From Paractinoplanes toevensis (GTDB lineage Bacteria; Actinomycetota; Actinomycetes; Mycobacteriales; Micromonosporaceae): a stretch of 64,000 nucleotides of DNA. The first letter of the stretch is position 1. Each line of letters begins with the position of its first letter. The stretch lies in NCBI RefSeq assembly GCF_018332695.1, contig NZ_BOQN01000039.1, forward strand, positions 26,113 through 90,112, in the 5' to 3' direction. A model generated the notes under the pieces. That model did not search any database. It was not told the origin of the DNA and saw only the letters and a list, made by a program, of their open reading frames with translations. This document shows positions 34,741 through 42,430 of the stretch, piece after piece. The translations under genes were made by a program, and so were the position numbers.

Positions 34741-37424
34741 GCGATCAGCTTGGCCCGCACCGCGTCGGCGGTGGGGTGACCGATCTCGGCCAGGGTCGCC
34801 GCGGCCTGCGTCCACGCCTCGCGGGCCCGGTGGCGGCGGCCGGCCGCCTCATGCGCGTCGCCCAGCCGGTCCAGGGTCTCGCCCTGGCCGTGCCGGTCGC
34901 CCAGCTCGCGGTAGATGTCGAGCGCCCGCCGGTAGTCGCGGATCGCGTCGTCGGGCCGGCCGCTCCGGGCGTGGATGTAGCCGAGGCTGTCCAGGGTCTC
35001 GGCCACCCCGCGCCGGTCGCCGGCCGCGGTGAACCGGGCGACCGCCTCGGTGCAGTGCCCGAGCGCGGCCTCGGTCTCGCCGAGCAGCGACTCGTACCAG
35101 CCGAGGCAGTTCAGCGCGTAGGGGTAGATGTCCAGGTCGCGGGCCAGGTCTAGGGCGCGGGCGGCCTCGGCGCGGGCCGGCTCGAGCCGGTCGCGGATCT
35201 CCAGGAGCCAGGACAGGTCGAGGTGACAGTTGGCCTGGCCACGGCGGTCGGCGACCCGGCGGAACAGGGCGATCGCCCGGTCCAGGTGGCGGTGGGCATC
35301 GTCGTACGCCCCGATCTGGATCTCCGCGCGGGCGATCGCCCGGAGTGCCTTGCCCCGCGCCTGCTCGTCGTTCGGCCGGCCGGCGGCGGCGAGCGCCGAC
35401 CGTTGCGCGGTGATCTGGTCGTGCCAGTGGCCCTGCCGCTGCAGGTAGGTGGTGAGGTGGTAGGCGAGCGCGATGACCGCGTCGGGCAGGCCGGCCGTGG
35501 TGGCCTCGCCGAGCATCGCGAGCAGCGGCTGGTGCCGGCGGCGGAACCAGGCCATCGCCTGCTCGGCGTTCGCGAGCGGCTCGGCCACGATGCCGTCGGC
35601 CGGCGGCGGCAGCGGGACCGGCGCGCGGGCCGGGTCCAGGAGCAGGTCGGCGCGCGCGGCGGTGTGCACGTAGTGGCTGATCATCCGGCGGCGGCCGGAT
35701 TCCCGCTCCTCCGCCGGGGCCGCGTTCATCAGGTCGGTGGCGTAGGCGAACAGCAGGTCGTGCAGGGTCAGGTCGCCCTCGATCAAACTGGCCCGGCGCA
35801 GCTCGGCGATCAGCGCCGCGGCCGGGAGGCCGGCCAGTGACGACGCGGTGGCCGGCGAGACGTCCGGGACCGGGTGCAGGCCGAGCAGCCGGAACAGGCG
35901 GGCGGCCGGTGCGGACAGGGTCCGGAGCGATGCGGCGAACAGTTCCCGCAGGTCGGTGGCCGGGTCGTCGTCGCCCGCCGACAGCAGTTCCGAGGCCAGC
36001 CGGGTCAGCGGCAACGCCGGGTCGGCGGCGGCCCGGGCGGCCGCCAGGGAGAGGGCCAGCGGCAGGCCGGCCGCGCGTTCGATCAGCCGGGCGATCGCCG
36101 CCGGCTCGCCGGCCACCCGGCCGGCACCGAGCCGCCGCACCAGGAAACGGTGTGACTCGGCCGGGGCGAGCAGCCCGAGCCGCAGCGATCGGGCCTGGGA
36201 CGTGGTGACCAGGCCGGTCAGCGGGTCGCGGCTGGTCACCAGCACGACGCAGCCGTCGCCGCCGGGCAGCAGCGGCCGCACCTGCTCGGCCGAGCGGGCG
36301 TTGTCCAGCACCACCAGCATCGTGCGGTCGGCGAGCAGGCTGCGATACAGCGCGCTGCGGTCGTCGAGCTGCGCCGGGATCCGGGCCGGCGGCACCCCGA
36401 GCGCGTCGAGGAATCCGCGTAGCGCCACGCCGGGGCTCAGCGGCCCGGCGTCGAACCCGCGCAGATTGACGTAGAGCTGGCCGTCCGGGAAGCGGTCCCG
36501 CGCCGAGTGTCCCCAGTGGACGGCCAGGGAGGTCTTGCCCACCCCGGCGGTCCCGTGGATCACGCACACGGCGCCGGCGCGGTCGAGAGCGTCGAGTTCG
36601 GCCCGGCGGCCGGTGAAACCCGCGACGCCGGCCGGTAATTGCGCGGGCCCGGCCGGCTGCGGCCCGGCGGTCCGTCCGCTCATCAGGGCGTACGCCTCCC
36701 GCAGGCGTTCACCCACCTCGACGCCGAGGTCGTCGGCGAGCCGCCGGGTGATCTCGTGGTAGGCGGCGAGCGCGGCCGTCCGCTGCCCGTCGGCGGCGAG
36801 CGCCCGGATCAGCTGGGCGTGCAACTCCTCGTGGTACGGAGCGGCCTCGGTGGCGGCCCGCAGTTCGGCGACGACGTGTCCGGGCCGCTGCTCCGCCTCG
36901 GCCCAGCGCACGAGCAATTCCGTACGCTCCTCGAGCAGGGTCTCGCGCACCCGGCGGGCCCACTCCCCCGGGACGCCCGCCAGGGCGACCGGCTGCCAGC
37001 CGGCCAGGGCGCCCCGCAGCAGCGCCGCCCGTTCGCCCGGGTCGCCGGTCTTGCCGGCCTCGGCGGCCAGCCGGCGGCTGACGTGCAGATCCACCAGCTC
37101 GGGGTCGACCTCGGCCCGGTAGCCGCCGGCGGCGTAACGCAGGGTCACCGACGCGGGCATCCGGCCGCGCAGCCGGGTCGCGTAGGTCGCCACCAGATTG
37201 CGGGCGCGCTTCGGCGGGTCCATCCCCCAGATGCGGTCGATCAGCACGTCCACCGGAACCGGGCGGCCCGGCTCGAGCAGCAGGCAGGCGAGCAGGCAGC
37301 ACTGTTTGCCGGGGCCCAGGTCGATCTCTCGATCGGCCGTCTCGAGGAGGGTCGGGCCGAGGAGGTGGAAGAGGAGCCGACCGGGCACCCCGCCACTACA
37401 GCACGCATTCCATCGATGGTCCAT
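34737..37424 (-). CDS. AfsR-type SARP regulator with NB-ARC ATPase and TPR repeats
   Basis: An 895-residue signal-transduction regulator. An OmpR-like DNA-binding domain covers about residues 15-105 and a bacterial transcriptional activator domain about 110-250. The P-loop GTAGVGKTS at 291-299 starts the NB-ARC ATPase, with DNARSAEQVRPLLPGGDG giving the Walker B region. Several TPRs occupy the last 250 residues (for example GYIHARSGRPDDAIRDYRRA). It probably activates antibiotic or specialised metabolism in Streptomyces-like fashion. ATG 37424 is used; GTG 37388 would also start before the DNA-binding part. It is divergent from a short SARP across a long dyad. Confidence 0.92.
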   Translation of the reverse strand: MDHRWNACCSGGVPGRLLFHLLGPTLLETADREIDLGPGKQCCLLACLLLEPGRPVPVDVLIDRIWGMDPPKRARNLVATYATRLRGRMPASVTLRYAAGGYRAEVDPELVDLHVSRRLAAEAGKTGDPGERAALLRGALAGWQPVALAGVPGEWARRVRETLLEERTELLVRWAEAEQRPGHVVAELRAATEAAPYHEELHAQLIRALAADGQRTAALAAYHEITRRLADDLGVEVGERLREAYALMSGRTAGPQPAGPAQLPAGVAGFTGRRAELDALDRAGAVCVIHGTAGVGKTSLAVHWGHSARDRFPDGQLYVNLRGFDAGPLSPGVALRGFLDALGVPPARIPAQLDDRSALYRSLLADRTMLVVLDNARSAEQVRPLLPGGDGCVVLVTSRDPLTGLVTTSQARSLRLGLLAPAESHRFLVRRLGAGRVAGEPAAIARLIERAAGLPLALSLAAARAAADPALPLTRLASELLSAGDDDPATDLRELFAASLRTLSAPAARLFRLLGLHPVPDVSPATASSLAGLPAAALIAELRRASLIEGDLTLHDLLFAYATDLMNAAPAEERESGRRRMISHYVHTAARADLLLDPARAPVPLPPPADGIVAEPLANAEQAMAWFRRRHQPLLAMLGEATTAGLPDAVIALAYHLTTYLQRQGHWHDQITAQRSALAAAGRPNDEQARGKALRAIARAEIQIGAYDDAHRHLDRAIALFRRVADRRGQANCHLDLSWLLEIRDRLEPARAEAARALDLARDLDIYPYALNCLGWYESLLGETEAALGHCTEAVARFTAAGDRRGVAETLDSLGYIHARSGRPDDAIRDYRRALDIYRELGDRHGQGETLDRLGDAHEAAGRRHRAREAWTQAAATLAEIGHPTADAVRAKLIA

Positions 37425-37455
37425 CCGTATTCCATCGGCGCACGCCAACCTCTCT

Positions 37456-37497
37456 CCCGGGGCGGTGCATCGTCGGGGGGCGATGCACCAGCCCGGG
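37456..37497. promoter_or_regulatory. long dyad between two divergent SARP genes
   Basis: GGTGCATCG (37464-37472) and CGATGCACC (37481-37489) are perfect complements around an eight-base G-rich loop. CCCGGG occurs on both outer sides, giving an almost continuous 42-base dyad. It lies 27 bases before the short SARP start codon, so it could be an operator or an RNA hairpin. Confidence 0.65.
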
Positions 37498-37523
37498 GTC
37501 TCGTCTCGGGGGAGAAGATCGCG

Positions 37524-38108
37524 ATGCCCAACGTCGTCGTCCTGTCGCGTTACCGGGTGCTCGGCCCGGTCCGGATCACCGGCAAACCGGCCGCGCCGTG
37601 CCCGCCCAAGGCGCGGGAGTTGCTCGCGCTGCTGGTGCTGAACGCCAACCGCCCGGTGCGATATGCGGAGATCGCCCGGGAGCTGTGGGCGGGCGACCCG
37701 CCGCCGTCGGCCCGGGCCAATGTGCGCACCTATGCGGCCGGGCTGCGCCAGGCGGGGGCCCGGGTGACCGCGACCGGCGACGGATACTGGCTGGCCACCG
37801 ATCCGCACGACATCGACCTGGTCCGGTTCCGGGCGGCCGCCGCACGGGGCCGGGCGCTGCGCGGGGCCGGCGACCGGGTGGGTGCGATCGAGGCCTTCCG
37901 GGCGGCCGCGGCGATGTGGCGCGGGCAGGCCCTCGACGGCATCCCGGTCGGGATGCTGCTGCGGCCGTGGAAGGCGGCGCTCGATCAGGAGCGGGCGGCC
38001 CTCGGCGAGGAGCTCGCCAACCTGCTCGGGTCGCGGCGATCGACCGGGCCGGTGCCGGCGTTCGACCGCGACCACCGAGCCGCGGGCCTGACCGCGGCGG
38101 CCGGGTAG
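37524..38108 (+). CDS. short SARP-type regulator
   Basis: A 194-residue protein with the OmpR-like DNA-binding domain (about 10-95, including YAEIARELWAGDPPPSARANVRTYAAGLR), and a shortened BTAD-like helical part that ends after KAALDQERAALGEEL. It lacks the ATPase and TPR modules of its divergent neighbour, and its activator domain is truncated. It may be a functional small SARP or a competitor for the same sites. ATG 37524 has GGGGGAGAAG at good spacing. Sequence identity to the neighbour is low, so this is not a recent duplication. Confidence 0.85.
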   Translation: MPNVVVLSRYRVLGPVRITGKPAAPCPPKARELLALLVLNANRPVRYAEIARELWAGDPPPSARANVRTYAAGLRQAGARVTATGDGYWLATDPHDIDLVRFRAAAARGRALRGAGDRVGAIEAFRAAAAMWRGQALDGIPVGMLLRPWKAALDQERAALGEELANLLGSRRSTGPVPAFDRDHRAAGLTAAAG

Positions 38109-38112
38109 GACG

Positions 38113-38132
38113 GCCGGCCGGGGTCAGCCGGC
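38113..38132. terminator. weak hairpin between converging genes
   Basis: GCCGGC (38113-38118) and GCCGGC (38127-38132) can pair with an eight-base loop. It sits between the stops of the short SARP and the flavin reductase gene. The repeat is self-complementary, so the evidence is modest. Confidence 0.35.
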
Positions 38133-38630
38133 GTGCAGGCGGCCGAAGCGGCTGCGGTGGAAGACCAGTGGGGACGGTTCGGCCAGGCCGGTGTGGGTGG
38201 CGGTGTGCAGTTGCAGCAGGACGATGGTGTGGTCGCCGGCGATGACTTCGCGGTAGATCGTGGTGTCGAAGTGGGCCAGGCCGTCGTCGAGGAGGACCGC
38301 GCCGTCGTCGGTCGCGGTGATCGACAGGCCGTCGAAGCGGCGGTCCACCGCGCCGGCCAGCTGCCGCGCGACCGCGGAGTGGTGGTCGGCCAGGATCGTG
38401 ACCCCGAGGTGCGGGGCCCGGCGCAGGTCGGGCCAGGTCTTCGAGGCGTTGGCGATGGAGAACGACACCAGCGGCGGGTCGAGGCTGACCGAGGTGAACG
38501 AGCTCGCGGCCAGGCCGGCCGGCACGCCGTCGACCAGCGCGGCGACCGCCACCACCCCGCTCGGGAAGATGCCGAAAACCTCACGCAGCCGGGCCGGGTC
38601 GAGGTCCTGATTGGTTCGCAGGTTGGTCAT
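38124..38630 (-). CDS. flavin reductase domain protein
   Basis: A 168-residue flavin reductase-like protein of the HpaC/SsuE-like FMN-binding split-barrel group. FGIFPSGVVAVAALVDG at the start and LAASSFTSVSLDPPLVSFSIAN are the typical flavin-contact segments. It probably supplies reduced FMN to the SsuD-like monooxygenase encoded just before; the ATG overlaps the ssuD stop as ATGA. Together they form a two-component oxygenase. Confidence 0.92.
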   Translation of the reverse strand: MTNLRTNQDLDPARLREVFGIFPSGVVAVAALVDGVPAGLAASSFTSVSLDPPLVSFSIANASKTWPDLRRAPHLGVTILADHHSAVARQLAGAVDRRFDGLSITATDDGAVLLDDGLAHFDTTIYREVIAGDHTIVLLQLHTATHTGLAEPSPLVFHRSRFGRLHAG

Positions 38631-39772
38631 GAGGTGGCTCCGAACGGTACGGCTGACCCCACCCACCGGCCGGGCGCCGGGTGCTGCCACCGGCCACGGC
38701 GGGTCAACTCGGGGAGTACCCCCTCGCCGAAGTGGTACGCCTCCTCCAGATGCGGGTACCCGGACAGCACGAACTCGCTGATGCCGGCCTCGGCGTACTC
38801 CTCGATCAGGTTGGCTATTTCCTGATGGCTGCCGACCATGGCCGTGCCGGCGCCGCCGCGGACCAGCCCGACGCCCGCCCACAGGTTGGGGTAGATCTCG
38901 AGGCCGTCCTTGGTGCCGCCGTTGAGCGCGAGCATCCGCTTCTGGCCCTCCGAGCCGCTGCGCCGGAGCCCGTCCTGGATGCGGCGGATCTGGTCCTCGG
39001 CGATGCCGTCGAGCAGCCGGCTCGCTTCGGCCCACGCCTCGTCGGCGGTGTCCCGGGCGATGGTGTGCAGGCGGATGCCGTACCGAAGCTCGCGGCCCTG
39101 TTTGTCGGCGAGAGTGCGCACCCGGTCGATCTTCTCGGCGACGGCCGCGGGTGGCTCGCCCCAGGTCAGATAGACGTCGACGTGCCGGGCGGCGACGTCG
39201 AGCGCGGCCGGCGAGGAACCTCCGAAGTAGACCTCGGGCAGCGGGTCCGGGATCTGGGCGAGGGTCGCGTCCTCGAGGCGGTAGTGCCGGCCCTCGTGCG
39301 AGACCGTCTCACCGGACCACAGCGATCTGATCAGCTGCAGGAACTCGCCGCACCGTTCGTAGCGGGCGTCCTTGCCGAGGTAGTCGCCGTACATCCGCTG
39401 CTCGTGGTCCTCACCGCCGGTGACCACGTTGAGCAGCAGCCGGCCGCCGGAGAGGTTCTGGAACGTGCCGGCCATCTGGGCGGCCAGGAACGGTGCGATC
39501 AACCCGGGCCGGAACGCGACCAGGAACTTCAACCGCTCGGAGAGGCTGCTGATCATGGCGGTGGTGAGCCAGGCGTCCTCGCACCAGGCGCCGGTGGGGG
39601 TCAGCGCGGCGGAGAAGCCGAGCTGCTCGGCCGAGCGGGCGATCTGGCCGAGGTAGCCGACGGAGGCCGGGCGCCCGCCCGCCATGGCCGGGGTGCCGTG
39701 GCCCCCGCCGACGATGTGCCGGCCGTCGCCGCCGTTGGTGGGCAGGAACCAGTGGAACCTGAGGTCGGTCAT
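38627..39772 (-). CDS. ssuD: FMNH2-dependent alkanesulfonate monooxygenase (SsuD-like)
   Basis: A 381-residue luciferase-like monooxygenase. The MTDLRFHWFLPTNGGDGRH start is characteristic of SsuD, which cleaves alkanesulfonates to sulfite and aldehyde when sulfur is short. GGSSPAALDVAARHVDVYLTWGEPP lies at the position of the FMN and active-site loop. Length agrees with E. coli SsuD. It is the first gene of an operon with its flavin reductase. The 178-base region to the divergent CMD-like gene is AT-rich around 39801-39826 and probably holds both promoters. No transporter genes (ssuABC) are in the window. Confidence 0.93.
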   Translation of the reverse strand: MTDLRFHWFLPTNGGDGRHIVGGGHGTPAMAGGRPASVGYLGQIARSAEQLGFSAALTPTGAWCEDAWLTTAMISSLSERLKFLVAFRPGLIAPFLAAQMAGTFQNLSGGRLLLNVVTGGEDHEQRMYGDYLGKDARYERCGEFLQLIRSLWSGETVSHEGRHYRLEDATLAQIPDPLPEVYFGGSSPAALDVAARHVDVYLTWGEPPAAVAEKIDRVRTLADKQGRELRYGIRLHTIARDTADEAWAEASRLLDGIAEDQIRRIQDGLRRSGSEGQKRMLALNGGTKDGLEIYPNLWAGVGLVRGGAGTAMVGSHQEIANLIEEYAEAGISEFVLSGYPHLEEAYHFGEGVLPELTRRGRWQHPAPGRWVGSAVPFGATS

Positions 39773-39950
39773 CGCTCACCCCTGACGTCACAATCTCTAC
39801 CGTAAATATAGGCTTAGTGGATTATGCGTCCCCAAGGTGCCGGAGGGAAGGGCGTCGCTTGTCACCCCGGCCTGACCGGTAACAGCAGGACCCCTCAGAC
39901 CTGGCCGCCATGCCTCTAGCGTGGATGACGGAGAGAGATGAGGTGCTGCC

Positions 39951-40582
39951 ATGGCCATCAGCGAGACGGCCCGCAAGAACCACGACGAGCTGTTCCCCGG
40001 GCATGTGTCGACCCTCGCGGTGACCGATCCGGAGCTCATCGAGTACTTCGCACCCTCGCGTTCGACGAGGTGCTCCGGCACGGCGACCTCGAGCCGCGCA
40101 CCCGGCTGATGGTGCAGCTGGCCGCCCTGATCGGCGGGCAGGCGCTGCGGGAGTACCGGGTGATGCTCGGGGCCGCGCTCACCGCCGGGGTCACCCCGGT
40201 CGAGGTCAAGGAGATCGTCTACCAGGCCGTGCCGTACGCCGGCATGGGCCGGGTGTTCGACTTCCTGCACGCCACCAACGAGGTGCTCACCGAGCACGGG
40301 GTCCAGCTGCCGCTGCCCGGCCAGTCGACCACCACGCCCGAGACCCGGTTCGAGAAGGGGCTCGCGGTGCAGAAGGAGATCGTCGGTGCCGAGCGGGTCG
40401 AGGCCATGTACGCCGGCGCGCCCGCCGACGAGCAGGTCAAGGGGCACGTCGCGGCGAACCTCAACGTCGGCAATGACCGTGCCACCCTGCTCGCCGTGAT
40501 CACCCAGCTGCTGCCGTTCGCCGGCTACCCGCGCACCCTCAACGCCCTGCGCGCCCTCGACGAGATCGCCCCGGCCGGGTAG
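39951..40582 (+). pseudogene. carboxymuconolactone decarboxylase-like gene with one-base frameshift
   Basis: Residues 1-33 read from ATG 39951 as MAISETARKNHDELFPGH and on to LIEYF, then the frame breaks near 40050-40052. One base is missing, because GC-ACC instead of GCC-ACC would continue as TLAFDEVL in the second frame. That frame then runs to 40582 with the full CMD domain: RLMVQLAALIGGQALREYRVML, VKEIVYQAVPYAGMGRVFD and a second CMD-like part. Either the gene is a fresh pseudogene or the base is a sequencing error. CMD proteins are peroxidase-like or decarboxylase-like. It is divergent from ssuD. Confidence 0.8.
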
Positions 40583-41177
40583 CCGGGCGGTGCCGGAGCA
40601 CCTCGATGCCGACCGGAACCACCGACACGACCACGATGCCGACCAGGATGAACTCGATGTTCGACTTCACGAACGCGACCTGCCCGAGGAAGTAGCCGAG
40701 GACCGTCACGCCGCTCCCCCAGAGCGTGCCGCCGATCAGGTTGCAGGTCAGGAACCTGCGGTAGTGCATGTGGCTCGCCCCGGCCACGATCGGGGTGAAC
40801 GTCCGCACGATCGGCACGAAGCGGGCGAGCACGATCGAGCGGGCACCGTACTTCGCGAAGAACTCCCGGGCCCGGGTCAGGTTCTCCTGCCGGAACAGCC
40901 GCGAGTCGGGCCGGCGGAACAGGGCCGGCCCGAACCGCCGGCCGAACAGGTAGCCGAACTGGTCGCCGGCCACGGCGGCGGCCGACACGAGCAGGCACAT
41001 CAGCCACAGCGGCTGATGCAGGTAGGTGCCGTCGGCCACCAGGAGGCCCGCGGTGAACAGCAGGGAGTCGCCCGGCAGGAAGAAGCCGATCAACAATCCG
41101 GACTCGGCGAAGACGACGGCGAGGATGCCGATCAGGCCGAAGGTCGAGATCAGCCACTCCGGGTCGAGAAACGGCAT
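40539..41177 (-). CDS. DedA family membrane protein
   Basis: A 212-residue integral membrane protein. The conserved ESGLLIGFFLPGDSLLFTAG, GDQFGYLFGRRFGP and FVPIVRTFTPIVAGASHM blocks are the DedA/VTT signature, with the Arg and Pro residues needed for function. Members flip undecaprenyl phosphate or other lipids, in line with envelope homeostasis. AGGAG lies seven bases before ATG 41177. Its 3' end overlaps that of the converging CMD-like gene by 44 bases. Confidence 0.93.
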   Translation of the reverse strand: MPFLDPEWLISTFGLIGILAVVFAESGLLIGFFLPGDSLLFTAGLLVADGTYLHQPLWLMCLLVSAAAVAGDQFGYLFGRRFGPALFRRPDSRLFRQENLTRAREFFAKYGARSIVLARFVPIVRTFTPIVAGASHMHYRRFLTCNLIGGTLWGSGVTVLGYFLGQVAFVKSNIEFILVGIVVVSVVPVGIEVLRHRPATRPGRSRRGRAGR

Positions 41178-41266
41178 CGCACTCCTGCCATCGGCGTCCC
41201 GGCACACATGCCCGGCCCACCCGGCCGCAAACCTACATGCTGTAGGAGTAGTGGTGGATGCCCGCG

Positions 41267-42037
41267 CTAGGCGTGCCGGGTGAGGATCTCGGCGCCGTCC
41301 TCGGTGATGGCGATGGTGTGCTCGCTGTGCGCGGTGCGGCAGCCGGTCGCGCTGCGCAGGGTCCAGCCGTCGGCGTCGGTGACGAGCTTGTCGGTGTCCG
41401 CCATGATCCACGGCTCGAGGGCCAGCAGCAGGCCGGGACGCAGCTGGTATCCGCGGCCGGGGCGCCCGATGTTGGAGATGTGCGGGTCCTGGTGCATCGT
41501 CGAACCGACGCCATGGCCGCCGAACTCGGTGTTGACCGTGTAGCCGGCCGCGCTGAGCACCGAGCCGATGGCGTGCGAGAGGTCGCCGATGCGGGCCCCG
41601 GGACCGGCCGCGGCGATCCCCGCGGTCAGGGCGCGCTCGGTCGCGTCGATCAGGGCCAGGCTTTCGGCGGGCCGCGTGTCGCCCACGATGAAGCTGATCG
41701 CGGAGTCGGCGACCACGCCGCCGAGGGAGACCGCGAGGTCGAGCGACAGCAGGTCACCGTCGGCGAGGGCGTAGTCGAAGGGCAGCCCGTGCAGCACGGC
41801 GTCGTTGACCGAGGTGCAGATGTAGTGGCCGAACGGGCCGCGCCCGAAGGACGGCGCGTAGTCGACGTAACAGGACTCCGCCCCGGCCTCGATGATCATC
41901 TCCTGGGCCCACCGGTCTATCTCCAGCAGGTTGACGCCGACCGCGCTGCGACCCTTCAGGGTCTGCAGGATGCCGGCGACCAGGGCGCCGGTGGCCCGCG
42001 CGCGCGGCAGTTCGGTGGGGTCGAGGAACTCGATCAT
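41267..42037 (-). CDS. map: methionine aminopeptidase, type I
   Basis: A 256-residue peptidase that removes the initiator Met from nascent proteins. All five metal ligands can be located: an Asp in SLDLAVSLGGVVADSA (two Asp), His in GGHGVG, Glu in LALEPW and Glu in HSEHT. There is no N-terminal zinc-finger extension. A divergent XRE gene starts 67 bases away. This map copy with a regulator beside it is a common actinobacterial arrangement and may be a second map. Confidence 0.95.
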   Translation of the reverse strand: MIEFLDPTELPRARATGALVAGILQTLKGRSAVGVNLLEIDRWAQEMIIEAGAESCYVDYAPSFGRGPFGHYICTSVNDAVLHGLPFDYALADGDLLSLDLAVSLGGVVADSAISFIVGDTRPAESLALIDATERALTAGIAAAGPGARIGDLSHAIGSVLSAAGYTVNTEFGGHGVGSTMHQDPHISNIGRPGRGYQLRPGLLLALEPWIMADTDKLVTDADGWTLRSATGCRTAHSEHTIAITEDGAEILTRHA

Positions 42038-42066
42038 GCAGGCGCCTTACTCGTGCAACCAATAAG

Positions 42067-42102
42067 TATCCCGGCCATATTATCCCGGTACTAGAATCGG
42101 GA
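42067..42102. promoter_or_regulatory. operator-like repeats between map and the XRE gene
   Basis: TATCCCGG occurs at 42067-42074 and 42081-42088 (14 bases apart), followed by TCGGGA (42097-42102) in inverted sense. A -10-like TAGAAT at 42092-42097 lies seven bases before ATG 42105, so this XRE gene may be leaderless. The repeats overlap that promoter, as expected for autorepression. Confidence 0.5.
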
Positions 42103-42104
42103 CC

Positions 42105-42383
42105 ATGGTCAGGTTGCCGCTCAGTCCCGCCGAGGTCGAACGCGGACAGCGCCTCGGCGCCCTCCTGCGCCGAGCCCGGGGGGAGCGATCGATGCTCCTC
42201 ACCGCGCTGGACGCCGGAGTCTCGCCGGAGACCCTCCGGAAGATCGAGTCCGGTCGCGTCGCCACCCCCGCCTTCCCGACGATAGCCGCGATCGCCGACG
42301 TGCTCGGCCTGTCCCTCGACGCGGTGTGGTCGGAGATCAACCGGTCGGACCGCACCGCCGAGATCGAGCGGCTCGCCTCGTAG
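42105..42383 (+). CDS. XRE-type small transcriptional regulator
   Basis: A 92-residue HTH protein: LGALLRRARGERSMLLTALD and AGVSPETLRKIESGRV, with TPAFPTIAAIADVLGLSLDAVW completing the lambda-repressor fold. No extra domain is present. It lies divergent to map and probably regulates itself and map through the direct repeats in the shared region. Confidence 0.9.
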   Translation: MVRLPLSPAEVERGQRLGALLRRARGERSMLLTALDAGVSPETLRKIESGRVATPAFPTIAAIADVLGLSLDAVWSEINRSDRTAEIERLAS

Positions 42384-42430
42384 GGCTCGAACCGCCGGCG
42401 CACCTGCCGAGCCGAGCACGCGGCGGGCGA

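Noticed and set aside
39783..39790. TGACGTCA palindrome before ssuD.
   Set aside because: An eight-base palindrome is likely by chance, and it sits 11-18 bases before the ATG with no second copy nearby.
42384..42413. Weak hairpin GGCTCG/CGAGCC between two converging genes.
   Set aside because: Six base pairs around a long loop; not enough to call a terminator.
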